This document shows, piece after piece, positions 16,850 to 26,428 of a DNA stretch of 64,000 nucleotides. Below the pieces are notes generated by a model. It was not told where the DNA came from. It saw only the letters and a program-made list of their open reading frames with translations, and searched no databases. The translations under genes and the position numbers were made by a program. Source of the stretch: Ruania zhangjianzhongii. GTDB taxonomy: Bacteria; Actinomycetota; Actinomycetes; Actinomycetales; Beutenbergiaceae. Position 1 is the first letter of the stretch. Each line of letters begins with the position of its first letter. The stretch spans positions 4,454,882-4,518,881 of the forward strand of contig NZ_CP042828.1 in NCBI RefSeq assembly GCF_008000995.1, in the 5' to 3' direction.

Positions 16850-17899
16850 TCATCGAGACACCTTGGGGGTGAAGTAGCGGCTGATCAGCCGCGCGATCAG
16901 GTTCAGCAGCATCACGATGATGATCAGCGTGAGCGCACCCGCCCAGGCACGGTCGGCGGAGGGGCCGCCCTGCGCATACTGGCGGTAGACGTACACCGGC
17001 AACGTGGCGATCCGCCCGTCGAAGGCGTTCCAGTTCACCGACTGCACGATGCCCACGGTGATCAGCAACGGAGCGGTCTCCCCGATGATCCGGGCGAGGG
17101 CGATGATCACGCTCATCGTGATCCCGCCGATCGAGGTCCGCAGCACCACCTTGACGATGGTCAGCCACTTCGGCACGCCGAGTGCGTAGGAGGCTTCCCG
17201 CAGCTCGTTCGGCACCAGCCGGAGCATCTCCTCGACGTTGCGCACCACCAGCGGGGTCATCAGCACGGTCAGTGCGACACCGCCGATCAGCGCCGCCTTG
17301 TAGTCCGGACCGGCCACCACGAGGAACATCGTGTAGGCGAACAGCCCCGCCACGATCGAGGGGATACCCGTCATCACGTCCACGAGCAGGGTGATGCCGC
17401 GCTTCAGCCGGCCCTGGCCGTACTCGACCAGGTAGATGGCGGTGAAGATACCCAGCGGGATCGCGATCACTGCGGCGATCCCGGTCACGTACAGGGTGCC
17501 GATGATCGCGTGGAACGCACCGCCGGAGGCCATCGAGCCGAACACGCCGACCATGTCCGTGGTGAGGAACTCCCAGCTGAACTGCTGGATGCCGTCACCC
17601 ACGACGATGCCCAGCAGGGTGATCAACGGGATCACGGCGAGCAGGAAGGCCACCGTGACCAACGCCGTCGCCAATCGGTCCTTGGCCCACCTGGGCCCTT
17701 CCACCACCCGGGAGAGCACGGTGATGGCGACGGCGTAGCAGAGCGCGCCGAGGGCGAACAGCCCGCCCAGAGTAACCTGGCCGAACAACGCCAGGATTCC
17801 TGCTGCTAGGGCGAGCGAGGCGAGCAGAGTAACGGGCGGGGCCCACCGCGGTAAGCGGCGGTGGCGCCGCACGGGCAGGGGCGGGGCGGCGACTGCCAT
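16850..17899 (-). CDS. pstA: PstA, phosphate ABC transporter permease
   Basis: 349 residues. The N-terminus adds two or three extra hydrophobic segments (VTLLASLALAAGILALF, GLFALGALCYAVAITVL) before the conserved permease core (FHAIIGTLYVTGIAAVIAIP) and the EAA-loop ELREASYALGVPKWLTIVKV. ATG 17899 overlaps the pstC stop codon by one base (TGATG), so the two are coupled. It is one half of the transmembrane channel with PstC. Confidence 0.96.
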   Translation of the reverse strand: MAVAAPPLPVRRHRRLPRWAPPVTLLASLALAAGILALFGQVTLGGLFALGALCYAVAITVLSRVVEGPRWAKDRLATALVTVAFLLAVIPLITLLGIVVGDGIQQFSWEFLTTDMVGVFGSMASGGAFHAIIGTLYVTGIAAVIAIPLGIFTAIYLVEYGQGRLKRGITLLVDVMTGIPSIVAGLFAYTMFLVVAGPDYKAALIGGVALTVLMTPLVVRNVEEMLRLVPNELREASYALGVPKWLTIVKVVLRTSIGGITMSVIIALARIIGETAPLLITVGIVQSVNWNAFDGRIATLPVYVYRQYAQGGPSADRAWAGALTLIIIVMLLNLIARLISRYFTPKVSR

Positions 17900-18879
17900 C
17901 AGTTGGCTCCTGAGAACTCGGCGCGACGATTGATGATCCACCGGGCCACGAGGTTCACGGCGAAGGTGAACGCGAACAGGATCAGCCCGGAGGCGATCAA
18001 GGCGTCCACACCGTCGGCACCGGCCTCCGGCAGGTGGCTGGCGATGTTCGCAGCGATCGACTGGTGCTGGCCTGGTTGCAGCAGCAGGAAGTTGACTGCG
18101 TAGCCCGGCGAGAGCACCATCAGCACGGCCATCGTCTCCCCCAGCGCGCGGCCGAGGCCGAGCATCGAGGCAGAGATGATGCCCGAACGTCCGAACGGCA
18201 GGACAGCCTGCTGGATCATCTCCCACCGGGTGGCGCCCAGAGCCAGGGAGGCCTCCTCGTGCAGCCGCGGGGTCTGCAGGAACACCTCGCGGATGGTCGC
18301 GGTGATGATCGGCACGATCATCACCGCGAGCACCAGACCCGCTGTCATGATGTTCCGGGCCGGCGCCTGATAGTCGCTGAAGATCGGGATGAAGCCGAGG
18401 TGGGTGCTCAACCAGGCGAACAGGGGGTGGACCAGCGGCTGCAGCCACTGGATGCCCCACAGGCCGAAGATCACCGACGGGATCGCGGCCAGCAGGTCGA
18501 TCATGTAGCCGAGGAACTGGGCCAGCCTGCGGGGGGCATAGTGCGAGATGAACAGCCCGATGCCCAGGCTCAGCGGCACCGCCACGATCAGCGCGATCAC
18601 CGAGGACAGGATGGTCCCGAGGATCAGTGGCAGGACCCAGGCCCACAGGCTGCGGTCCATCATGAAGTCGACCTCGGCGAACGCCGACGTGTCAGCGGTC
18701 AGTGCCGGCCAGGCGCGGTAGAGCAGGAACGCAGCGACCGCTGCCAGGATCACCAGGATCAGCACGCCGCTACTGGTGGAGATGCCGCGGAAGATGCGGT
18801 TGCCCAGGCGCCCGCCGTTGCCACGGACCGGAGCTGCCGCCGGGCGCACCTCGGCGTCGGAACTCTGGGTCACGTTCAC
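17899..18879 (-). CDS. pstC: PstC, phosphate ABC transporter permease
   Basis: 326 residues, about six helices, with the PstC features ILGTILSSVIALIVAVPLSLG, DLLAAIPSVIFGLWGI and the EAA-loop LHEEASLALGATRWEMI and ALGETMAVLMV. GTG start with GGAGGA 3-4 nt upstream. It follows pstS after a gap holding a strong hairpin, which probably lowers expression of the membrane genes relative to the binding protein. Confidence 0.96.
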   Translation of the reverse strand: MNVTQSSDAEVRPAAAPVRGNGGRLGNRIFRGISTSSGVLILVILAAVAAFLLYRAWPALTADTSAFAEVDFMMDRSLWAWVLPLILGTILSSVIALIVAVPLSLGIGLFISHYAPRRLAQFLGYMIDLLAAIPSVIFGLWGIQWLQPLVHPLFAWLSTHLGFIPIFSDYQAPARNIMTAGLVLAVMIVPIITATIREVFLQTPRLHEEASLALGATRWEMIQQAVLPFGRSGIISASMLGLGRALGETMAVLMVLSPGYAVNFLLLQPGQHQSIAANIASHLPEAGADGVDALIASGLILFAFTFAVNLVARWIINRRAEFSGAN

Positions 18880-18917
18880 TGATCCTCCATCACAAGTATT
18901 ACCTGGGCAAACGCACG

Positions 18918-18951
18918 CTGGGCCGTGCCGGGCTCACCCGGCACGGCCCAG
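18918..18951 (-). terminator. Intra-operon hairpin between pstS and pstC
   Basis: A perfect 15-bp stem (CTGGGCCGTGCCGGG and complement) with loop CTCA, 6 bases after the pstS stop. Such partial terminators or 3' stabilisers after the binding-protein gene are common in ABC operons. Confidence 0.8.
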
Positions 18952-18956
18952 TGTGG

Positions 18957-20075
18957 TCAGCCAGCTGCAGAGATGGTCTCCAGCGCGGCTTCGACGTTCC
19001 CCCGCAGCTCGCCGGAGATCGGGGCGGCGCCAGCCACGTCCGGCTGTGCCGCGCGCTCCTGACCCTCCTCGGAAGCGACGTAGCCGAGGTAGCCCTGCAC
19101 CAGCTCGGCGTGCTCGGCCGAGTCGTAGGTCTGACAGGCGATGGAGTAGGACACCAGCACGATCGGGTACGCGCCGGACTCCTCCGTGTCACGGGCCAGG
19201 TCGATGGTCAGCACGGTCTCGCTGGCGTCCTCCGCAGGCGGGGAGACGTCCACGACGGCGGCAGCAGCCTCCGGGGAGAACGGTACGAACTCGTCGCCCA
19301 CACCGATCGCGACGGAGCCGAGGTCACCCACGCGGGAGGCGTCGGCGTAACCGATGGTGCCTTCGGCGCCGCCCACCACCTCGAGCATGCCGGAGGTCTG
19401 CGCACCGGACTGGGTGCCGTCGATGGGCCACAGGCCGGCGGGGTCGTGCGTCCACGAGTCCGGCGCCGCAGCGGAGAGGTACTCGGTGAGGTTCTCGGTG
19501 GTGCCGGAGTCGTCGGACCGGTTCACCGGGATGATCGGCAGGTCGGGCAGCTCGACGTCCGGGTTGGCCTCGGCGATCGCGTCGTCGTTCCAGTTGGTGA
19601 TGTCACCGGTGAAGATCTGCGCCAGGGTGTCCGGCTCGAGGTTGATGTTGGTGTCGTTCAGCTCGGGGAGGTTGTAGATCACCGCGATCGGGCTGATGTA
19701 GAGCGGCATCTCCAGCACGGGGCCGCTGCACCGCTCCTCCGCGGCTGCCATCTCCTCGGCGTCCAGTGCGGAGTCGGAGCCGGCGAACTGCACCGTGCCG
19801 TTGATGAACTGCTCCCGGCCGGTGCCCGAGCCGGTCGGGTCGTAGCTGACCGTGGCGTCCGGGTTGGCCTCCATGAAGCCGGCGACCCAGCCCTGCACTG
19901 CGTTCTCCTGCGAGCTGGCACCCGATCCGGCGATAGTGCCGGACAGGCCGTCCGCACTGTCGCCGTTCCCGTTGCCGTCGGACCCTTCCGATCCGCCGCC
20001 ACACGCGGCGAGGGTCAGCGCGAGAGCGCTCAAGGCACCGATTCCCGCCATTCGGCGGCTGGTAAGACTCTTCAC
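18957..20075 (-). CDS. pstS: PstS, phosphate-binding lipoprotein
   Basis: 372 residues from GTG 20075; a longer reading from GTG 20117 would put 14 polar residues before the signal peptide and is less likely. The lipobox is LTLAAC (Cys25). The mature part shows the phosphate-site motifs GSGASSQENAVQGW, DPTGSGTGREQFINGTVQFAGSD split across positions 80-115, and IPVNRSDDSGTTENLTEYL. It captures phosphate outside the cell and delivers it to PstCA. First gene of the operon, about 100 bases downstream of a PHO box. Confidence 0.96.
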   Translation of the reverse strand: MKSLTSRRMAGIGALSALALTLAACGGGSEGSDGNGNGDSADGLSGTIAGSGASSQENAVQGWVAGFMEANPDATVSYDPTGSGTGREQFINGTVQFAGSDSALDAEEMAAAEERCSGPVLEMPLYISPIAVIYNLPELNDTNINLEPDTLAQIFTGDITNWNDDAIAEANPDVELPDLPIIPVNRSDDSGTTENLTEYLSAAAPDSWTHDPAGLWPIDGTQSGAQTSGMLEVVGGAEGTIGYADASRVGDLGSVAIGVGDEFVPFSPEAAAAVVDVSPPAEDASETVLTIDLARDTEESGAYPIVLVSYSIACQTYDSAEHAELVQGYLGYVASEEGQERAAQPDVAGAAPISGELRGNVEAALETISAAG

Positions 20076-20176
20076 GTTCGTTCCCGTCTTCTGGTCGGTA
20101 TCAGGTTCTGCGCACACTTGACCGGCGCATCCACGGCTGACGTTAGGTAGCGCGGGTGACCAGGCCGCCGGGATTA

Positions 20177-20194
20177 GGTGAACACGAGGTGAAC
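20177..20194 (-). promoter_or_regulatory. PHO box (PhoP binding site) of pstS
   Basis: On the minus strand two direct repeats of GTTCACC (20194-20188 and 20183-20177) with an 11-bp period, matching the two-unit PHO box described for Streptomyces PhoP. TACCTA/TAACGT near 20149-20140 could be the -10. Predicts induction of pstSCAB when phosphate is low. Confidence 0.82.
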
Positions 20195-20234
20195 TCGGCC
20201 CGGGAACGGCGTGATCTGGCCCACTATCCGCCGA

Positions 20235-21218
20235 TCAGGAGGTGGGGCGGTACGCCTCGACGGAAACCACGCGCGCCTTGCGGTGGTTCCGCCGGGCCAT
20301 GTGGATCACCAGCACCTCAGCGGTGCGCAGGTACGGGTTCTCCTTCGGCAGCCGCTTGGCCACCCGGTGCGGGCTGCGCTTGGTGACCGCCTCGAGCACG
20401 AACGGCAGCACCGGGCGGTGGGTGCACACGGCGGTCACCTCCCGGGGCCGGGCTAACAGGTCGTCCACCAGGGCGCGCACGCCGGCGGGGCGCTTCTTCG
20501 CCGAGGACTCGGTGATCTCCGGGGCGAGCAGCACGTCATTGTCGCTGGCCTCGGCGAACGGACGGACGGTAGCCGCGCATCGTTCCCACGGGGAGGAGAT
20601 CACTTCCTGTACTCCGAAGGCCGCGAGGAGAGGGACCAGGTTCGCGCTCTGCTTCTGCCCGGCCGGGGTCAGCGGCCGGGTGGACTCCCCGCCCTTCCAG
20701 GCCGAGCGCTTCTTCGCCCGGCCGTGCCGCACCACCAGCAAGGTCCAGGTGCGCAGCACGTCGTCCTCCCACAGGTCCAGCAGGGCGCCGAGGGGCTCCT
20801 TGTCGTCCGAGCGGGTGAGCAGCTTGGCGGCCTTGCGCGCCTCGACCCAGCGGACCTGGTCCACCTCGTGCTTCGAGCACTTCTTGATCTTCCCCCGGGC
20901 ATGCAGCGCGCCCGCGGCCGGCCCCTCGGGATCTACCGCGGTGGCCGCCCAGTAGTGGCAGACCTTCTTCTCACCGCCGGCGAGCTTGTACCGCACCGTC
21001 GGCAGCTTGACCCCGAGCAGCACCGGCACCCCGGTCTCCTCCTGCACCTCCCGCACCGCGCACATCGGCAGCGACTCGTCGGCATCGTCGAGCTTGCCCT
21101 TCGGCCAGGACCAGTCGTCATAGCGCGGCCGGTGGATCAGCAACACTTCCAGCTTCCGGCCGTTCATCCGCCAGACCACAGCCCCAGCCGCGACCACCTC
21201 GCGTCGAGACTTGCTCAT
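20235..21218 (-). CDS. mutT1: NUDIX hydrolase / histidine phosphatase fusion (MutT1 type)
   Basis: 327 residues in two domains. Residues 1-140 are NUDIX (AAGAVVWRMNG, GKLDDADESLPMCAVREVQEETGV split around residue 42-65). Residues about 155-327 are a histidine phosphatase with the catalytic LLVVRHGRA. In mycobacteria MutT1 hydrolyses 8-oxo-dGTP and diadenosine polyphosphates. ATG 21218 is one base after the ppk stop, so translation is probably coupled. This ppk-mutT-pst arrangement is conserved in actinobacteria. Confidence 0.9.
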   Translation of the reverse strand: MSKSRREVVAAGAVVWRMNGRKLEVLLIHRPRYDDWSWPKGKLDDADESLPMCAVREVQEETGVPVLLGVKLPTVRYKLAGGEKKVCHYWAATAVDPEGPAAGALHARGKIKKCSKHEVDQVRWVEARKAAKLLTRSDDKEPLGALLDLWEDDVLRTWTLLVVRHGRAKKRSAWKGGESTRPLTPAGQKQSANLVPLLAAFGVQEVISSPWERCAATVRPFAEASDNDVLLAPEITESSAKKRPAGVRALVDDLLARPREVTAVCTHRPVLPFVLEAVTKRSPHRVAKRLPKENPYLRTAEVLVIHMARRNHRKARVVSVEAYRPTS

Positions 21219-21219
21219 C

Positions 21220-23424
21220 TCAGCGGTCCGTGCTGCGTCGGCGGCGGGTGGACATCAGGTGGTCGTGCAGGTCCAGCAGTCTGCCGCCGTCCTCATCGAG
21301 GTAGTGCCGCTGCCAGACCGGCTCACCGCCGACCTCGGTGTCCAGGTGCCAGGAGGACGTGGTGTCCGCCATCGAGAGGTCGATCAGGTTCACCAGTTCC
21401 TCCACCTGCCCAGAGTCGGTCACCCGAACCAGCACCTCCACCCGCCGGTCCAAGTTCCGGTGCATCAGGTCGGCCGACCCGATGAATACCTCCGGGTCGT
21501 CCTCGTTCGCGAACGCGTAGATTCGGGAGTGCTCCAGGAACCGGCCGAGGACCGAGCGCACCCGGATGTTCTCGCTCAGGCCGGGTACCCCCGCCTTGAC
21601 CCCGGAGATCCCTCGGACCACCAGGTCCACTGGCACCCCGGCCATCGACGCCCGGTAGAACGCGTCGATGATCTCCTCGTCCACCACCGAGTTCACCTTC
21701 ATCTTCACCCAGGCCGGGCGCCCGGCCTGGGCGGCAGCGATCTCCCGCTCGATCCGTTCGAGCAGGCCGCTGCGCACCGAGCGAGGGGCCACCAGGAGCC
21801 GGTGGAACTTGCTCCGCGGAGCGTATCCGGAGAGCTGGTTGAACAGTCGGGTCAGATCCTGGCCCACGTCCGAGGCGCAGGTGAGCAGGCCGATGTCCTC
21901 GTACTGCCGAGCGGTCTTCGGATTGTAGTTGCCGGTGCCGACGTGGCAGTAGCGGCGCAGCCCGTCCTGTTCCTGGCGCACCACCAGGGACAGCTTGCAG
22001 TGCGTCTTCAGCCCGACGATGCCGTAGACCACGTGCACTCCGGCACGCTCCAGCTTGCGTGCCCAGGAGATGTTCGCCTCCTCGTCGAACCGGGCCTTGA
22101 TCTCCACGATCGCGAGCACCTGCTTGCCGGCCTCGGCGGCGTCGATCAGGGCGTCGACGATCGGAGAGTCTCCCGAGGTGCGGTACAGGGTCTGCTTGAT
22201 CGCCAGCACGTACGGGTCCGCGGCGGCCTGGGAGAGGAACTGTTGCACGCTGGTGGAGAAGGAGTCGTACGGGTGGTGCAGCAGGATGTCCCGGGCGCGG
22301 ATCGCGTCGAACATATCCACCGGCTTGGCGCTCTCCACCTCGGCCAGGCCGCGGGCCGTGGAGGCCACGTGCTGGGAGTAGTGCAGCTCGGGGCGTTCCA
22401 GATCGGCCACCAGGTTCAGCCCGGTCAGGTCCAGCGGCGAGGGCAGCTCGTACACGTCCACCTCGGCGATGCCCAGCTCGCGGATCAGCATCTCCCGCAG
22501 CCGCGGGGTGAATCCTCCGGCCAGCTCCAGCCGGACCGCGGGACCGAACCGGCGGCGCAGCAGCTCCTTCTCCAGCGCCTTGAGGATGTTCTCGGCGTCG
22601 TCCTCCTCGACCTCGAGGTCCTCGTTGCGGGTGACCCGGAACACGTGGTGCTCCACCACGTCCATCCCGGGGAAGAGGTAGTAGAGGAAGGAGGAGATCA
22701 CGTCCTCCAAGGGCACGAAGGACCGGAACCCGTCGTCGTCGGGCGCATCCTCGGGCCGGTGCGGACGTCCGCGGGCGTCCACGGCGATGAACCGCGGTAG
22801 CAGCGGGGGCACCTTCACCCGGGCGAAGTGCTCTTTACCGGTGGTCGGGTTGCGCACGATCACCGCGAGGTTCAGCGACAGCCCGGAAATGTACGGGAAC
22901 GGGTGCGCCGGGTCCACCGCGAGCGGGGTGAGCACCGGGAAGATCATCTTCCGGAAGAACTTGTGCAGCCGCTCCTTCTCGCTCTCGTGCAGCTGGTCGA
23001 AGTGCACCAGCGTGATCCCCTCGGCCGCGAGCGCGGGCTGCACCTGCCGGGCGAACACCTCGGCGTGCCGCGCACTGAGCTCGTGCGCCTTGATCGAGAT
23101 CATCTCCAGTACCTGGCGGGGCAGCCGGCCGGAGGCCGCGGCGACCGCCATCCCGGTGGCGATGCGGCGCTTCAGACCGGCCACCCGCACCATGAAGAAC
23201 TCGTCCATGTTGGAAGCGAAGATCGCCAGGAACCGGACCCGTTCCAGCAGTGGCAGCCCGTCGTCCTCAGCGAGTTCGAGCACCCGCTCGTTGAACTGCA
23301 GCCAGCTCAGCTCGCGGTCGGCGAACCGGCCCTCGGGCAGTTCGCCCGGAACTGGCGGCTCCGGCGGGGCCGTCAGGGTGCCTGGGGCGGACTCGTCCCC
23401 GGTCTGGGTGCTCATGAGGCCCAT
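21220..23424 (-). CDS. ppk1: Polyphosphate kinase 1
   Basis: 734 residues. Shows the N domain ([16 protein letters not shown]), the catalytic-His region [35 protein letters not shown] and the late HKD-like segment [20 protein letters not shown]. It makes and consumes long-chain polyphosphate from ATP. ATG 23424 has GGAAG 7 nt upstream; ATG 23415 is the alternative. Part of the phosphate block with mutT1 and pst. Confidence 0.96.
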   Translation of the reverse strand: MGLMSTQTGDESAPGTLTAPPEPPVPGELPEGRFADRELSWLQFNERVLELAEDDGLPLLERVRFLAIFASNMDEFFMVRVAGLKRRIATGMAVAAASGRLPRQVLEMISIKAHELSARHAEVFARQVQPALAAEGITLVHFDQLHESEKERLHKFFRKMIFPVLTPLAVDPAHPFPYISGLSLNLAVIVRNPTTGKEHFARVKVPPLLPRFIAVDARGRPHRPEDAPDDDGFRSFVPLEDVISSFLYYLFPGMDVVEHHVFRVTRNEDLEVEEDDAENILKALEKELLRRRFGPAVRLELAGGFTPRLREMLIRELGIAEVDVYELPSPLDLTGLNLVADLERPELHYSQHVASTARGLAEVESAKPVDMFDAIRARDILLHHPYDSFSTSVQQFLSQAAADPYVLAIKQTLYRTSGDSPIVDALIDAAEAGKQVLAIVEIKARFDEEANISWARKLERAGVHVVYGIVGLKTHCKLSLVVRQEQDGLRRYCHVGTGNYNPKTARQYEDIGLLTCASDVGQDLTRLFNQLSGYAPRSKFHRLLVAPRSVRSGLLERIEREIAAAQAGRPAWVKMKVNSVVDEEIIDAFYRASMAGVPVDLVVRGISGVKAGVPGLSENIRVRSVLGRFLEHSRIYAFANEDDPEVFIGSADLMHRNLDRRVEVLVRVTDSGQVEELVNLIDLSMADTTSSWHLDTEVGGEPVWQRHYLDEDGGRLLDLHDHLMSTRRRRSTDR

Positions 23425-23532
23425 CGTGGCACTTCCGGACAGTGGCGGCTACCGAATGACGGCCGGTCGCGCCGGGGCACCGATCGGCCGACCGAGGTCC
23501 GATCTGCCGGTGGTCCGGCTGCGGAACCGGCC

Positions 23533-24477
23533 TCAGCCGGTGGGGCGCGCGTACTGGACGTCGGCGCGCTCCTTGGTGAACCCCACCCGGGCGTAGGTGC
23601 GGATCGCCGCGGTGTTCTCGCCCTCCACGTACAGCTCTAGCCGGTCCAGTCCGGTACCGGCGAACGCGGCCATCGCATGTGCGGTGAGCAGTCCGCCGAG
23701 CCCCCGGCCCTGCGCATCCGGGTCCACCCCGAGCGCATAGATTTCACCGACCGTTTCCTCGATCTTCACCCAGAGGCTACCCAGCAGCTGCCCGGTGACG
23801 GCGTCCTCGGCGAGGAAGAATACGGTCGGGTCGAACCAGGGCTGAGCGATCCGGGCGTCCAGGTCGGCGCGGGTCAGCCGGCCCTGCTCGGGGTGGTCGG
23901 CGAAGGAGCGGGCGTTCACCGCGAGCCACGCGTCCTCGTCCCGGCCCACCTCGAAGGTGCGCACCGTGATCCCCTCGGCGCCCGGTACCGGCGTCCGCTC
24001 GCGCGGCGCGGTAGTGCTCATCAGGTGCAGGTCGCGCACCCGCTGCAGGCCGAGGGCCTCGGCCAGCGCCTTCGCGGCCGGCAGGTCACCGTGCGCCCAG
24101 AGTCGCACTCCCGGCTCGGTGAGCACCTCACCGGTGAGCAGCCTGCCCAGTCCGCGGCGGCGACGGTCGGGGTGGATCGCGAGCTCAGCACCGCCGTCGT
24201 CGATCTGCGCGTAGCCGAGGATCTCGACGGCGGAGCCCTGCTGGCCCGGCTGCTCACCTCGTGCGGAGCTCGTCTCGGCCGGTGCGGTGAGCAGCAGGTG
24301 CGTCACCTCGCGGTGGGCATCGGTGAGGTTGAGCAGCATCTGCTCGGAGAACGCCTCGATCCCGTCCGCAGCGGCCACGGCCGCGGCCAGGTGGGTGACG
24401 CCGTCGGCCTGCGTCCCGCTCAGCTCCGCGAGGCGGGTGAGGGTGTGCTGACCCGGCCGGGCTGCGCCGTCGACCAT
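23533..24477 (-). CDS. mshD: Mycothiol synthase (MshD)
   Basis: 314 residues with tandem GNAT domains. Acetyl-CoA loops are visible as IHPDRRRRGLGRLLTGE and VDPDAQGRGLGGLLTAHAM, and the C-terminus has the MshD pattern RLELYVEGENTAAIRTYARVGF. It acetylates Cys-GlcN-Ins to complete mycothiol, the actinobacterial thiol buffer. ATG 24477 is 4 bases after the stop of the preceding gene, suggesting an operon. Confidence 0.95.
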   Translation of the reverse strand: MVDGAARPGQHTLTRLAELSGTQADGVTHLAAAVAAADGIEAFSEQMLLNLTDAHREVTHLLLTAPAETSSARGEQPGQQGSAVEILGYAQIDDGGAELAIHPDRRRRGLGRLLTGEVLTEPGVRLWAHGDLPAAKALAEALGLQRVRDLHLMSTTAPRERTPVPGAEGITVRTFEVGRDEDAWLAVNARSFADHPEQGRLTRADLDARIAQPWFDPTVFFLAEDAVTGQLLGSLWVKIEETVGEIYALGVDPDAQGRGLGGLLTAHAMAAFAGTGLDRLELYVEGENTAAIRTYARVGFTKERADVQYARPTG

Positions 24478-24481
24478 CGCC

Positions 24482-25114
24482 TCAGTCCAGCTTTCCGGCG
24501 CGCCACAGGGCGGCTGCCTGCTGCAGGTCTTCGGCGGTGGACTGGAGCGCCCCGGCCCGGCGGGTGAGGCCTTCGGCACTGTCGGCGTCGGTGGTCTCCA
24601 CCCAGTCTGCGTCCAGCGCGGTGCCGGAGACCAGCACGTGCAGGAACGCCGCGGCCCGGTCCAGCGCGACGTCCAGGTCACCGCTGAAGACCCCGCGCAG
24701 CACGGCGTCGGAGAGGTCGCACACCTCCTGCGGGCCGGGCGGGCTGGCCACACCTGCTACCACTGAGGGCACCTCCGCCCGGTGCAAGCCCAGGTGGTAG
24801 CGCTCGGAGATGGTGTGCGGATCGCGCTGGGTCCACTCCCGCAGCAGGTACAGCCGCCAGAGCGCCCCGGGCAGAGTCTCGGCCGGGCTCGCCGACCACA
24901 GCTGGGCGAGCAGGTCCAGACCTTCGGCGTCCACCAGCTCCACCAGGCGGCGCTGCAGGTCTTCGTCGGTGACCCGATCTCGCCCACCCTGCACGATCGC
25001 GGTGGCGGTGGTGTGCGCGAGCTCGTTGCGCTCGGCGGGATCGGGCTCACCGGTCAGGTTCTCGGCCTGCTCGGCGCTGAGGATGGCTGGGCGGCGGAAC
25101 GGTGATGCGGGCAC
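24482..25114 (-). CDS. Conserved hypothetical protein upstream of mshD
   Basis: 210 residues, soluble, mostly helical, no signal peptide. Begins MPASPFRRPAILSAEQAENL and contains AQLWSASPAETLPGALWRLY and LREWTQRDPHTISERYHLG. I do not recognise the family. GTG 25114 is chosen because GAGGAG lies just upstream and the residues further upstream read as low-complexity shadow sequence. It is tightly linked to mshD (4-base gap) and probably co-transcribed. Confidence 0.7.
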   Translation of the reverse strand: MPASPFRRPAILSAEQAENLTGEPDPAERNELAHTTATAIVQGGRDRVTDEDLQRRLVELVDAEGLDLLAQLWSASPAETLPGALWRLYLLREWTQRDPHTISERYHLGLHRAEVPSVVAGVASPPGPQEVCDLSDAVLRGVFSGDLDVALDRAAAFLHVLVSGTALDADWVETTDADSAEGLTRRAGALQSTAEDLQQAAALWRAGKLD

Positions 25115-25160
25115 AGGTCTCCTCTCCAGGATCGACGTCTGCAGGGCAAACGGCCGTGGG

Positions 25161-26369
25161 TCAGCCGAAATTCCTGCCTTCCCCACGGTAGGTGGGCACA
25201 GTCTGCAGCACACGGGTGCCACGCACCAGGTGAACCGCGTCGAAGCGTTCCATCGCCTCCCCCCGCTTTGGCGTGCCGCAGCCAGACCCGGGAACCGATC
25301 GCGCCACCGTCCCGCCCGCGCGGGTACCGCAGCGGTGTCTGCACCTCCCCGGCGCCTTCGGCGGAGACCAACCGGGCGCCGTCCACCGGGCGGGGCAGAC
25401 GGGAGCGATGGGCCGGGGCCCGGAGGCGACATACCCGCCACCGAACGCGGTGACGATGCCGCGGGCGGGGCGGCGCACCACGTCCAGGCCGAAGAAGGCC
25501 GCCGGGCGGGGGGTGAAGGCGTCATAGGAGTCGAACAGCGTGGGGCAGTACAGCCCGGAGCCCGCGGTGATCTCGGTGATGGTGGGGTCGGTCCCGGTCT
25601 GCTGCACCGATCCCGTGCCACCACCGTTGACCAGCATCGGGCGGCCGAGATGCTCCTCCAGGGCGGTGACCACAGCGGGCCGGCGGCCGGCGAGCTCGAG
25701 CATGGTCAGGCCCTTGATCAGCCGGATCGCCGGCGCCTTGACGCCGGTCTCGGGCATCCCGGCGACCTGGGCCTCGTAGAACATCACCCCGCGCACCCTC
25801 ATCCTGCCGGTGCGCTGCACGCTGCGAGCCAGGGCAACGGCCTCCTCGGGGGTGCGCACCGGGGACCGACGCACCCCCAGGTGCACATGCGCAGCGCCCA
25901 CGCCGAGCCGCAGCGAGGCATCGATGTCCAGGCAGACATTGACCGGCGGACCCTCGGGCGAGCCGGCCCGGATGAAGGCGCGCTCGACCAGCGCCACCTG
26001 GGAGACGTCGTCGATCATCACAGTGATCTTGTCCCGCGCAGCGGGTGTGCTGGCCAGGCGCACCAGTGCGGCGGTGTCCACGCTCGGGTACGCGAGCAGC
26101 ACGTCGTCGATGCCGTCCTCGGCGAGCCAGAGCGCTTCGGCGAGCGAATAGGCCATCACCCCGGTGAAGCCGAGCTCCAGTGCGCGGTGGGTCAGGTGCC
26201 GCACCCGCACCGACTTGCTTGCCAGCCGCAGCGGCAGGCCGCCAGCCCGGGCGAGCAGGTCCGCGGCGTTGGCGTCGAAGCGGTCCAGATCCACCACGGC
26301 CAACGGCGCGGAGAAGGTGCGGGTGGCCTCTCGCCAGGGCGCTGGACGCCAGGACTGGGCAGGTCTCAT
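25161..26369 (-). CDS. Amino acid deaminase/aldolase, alanine-racemase-like fold III
   Basis: About 402 residues. The N-terminal barrel carries a PLP lysine in LRLASKSVRVRHL (Lys52 from this start) and DIDASLRLG, ending in MLVNGGGTGSVQQTG and AGSGLYCPTLFDSY, as in D-threonine aldolase/D-serine dehydratase-like enzymes. In the C-terminal domain the frame becomes nonsense-like (about 25265-25420), while another frame there reads VDGARLVSAEGAGEVQTPLR and RVWLRHAKAG. The original frame resumes at MERFDAVHLVRG. Two compensating indels at C/G runs are implied; corrected, the enzyme looks complete. Start uncertain: ATG 26369, ATG 26378 or GTG 26384. Confidence 0.8.
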   Translation of the reverse strand: MRPAQSWRPAPWREATRTFSAPLAVVDLDRFDANAADLLARAGGLPLRLASKSVRVRHLTHRALELGFTGVMAYSLAEALWLAEDGIDDVLLAYPSVDTAALVRLASTPAARDKITVMIDDVSQVALVERAFIRAGSPEGPPVNVCLDIDASLRLGVGAAHVHLGVRRSPVRTPEEAVALARSVQRTGRMRVRGVMFYEAQVAGMPETGVKAPAIRLIKGLTMLELAGRRPAVVTALEEHLGRPMLVNGGGTGSVQQTGTDPTITEITAGSGLYCPTLFDSYDAFTPRPAAFFGLDVVRRPARGIVTAFGGGYVASGPRPIAPVCPARWTAPGWSPPKAPGRCRHRCGTRAGGTVARSVPGSGCGTPKRGEAMERFDAVHLVRGTRVLQTVPTYRGEGRNFG

Positions 26370-26428
26370 GGCCCCCATTCTCACCCATCCGTTCCACAGC
26401 CCGCTTCATCCCCGGGCATGATGGCCTC

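Noticed and set aside
16850-18646. A 598-codon frame covering pstA and part of pstC
   Set aside because: Only the part from ATG 17899 is pstA; upstream it is out of frame with pstC and reads as Arg/Pro-rich nonsense.
24482-25624. A longer start for the gene upstream of mshD, near 25624
   Set aside because: The extra residues overlap the aldolase gene and are low-complexity; GTG 25114 has a good Shine-Dalgarno sequence.
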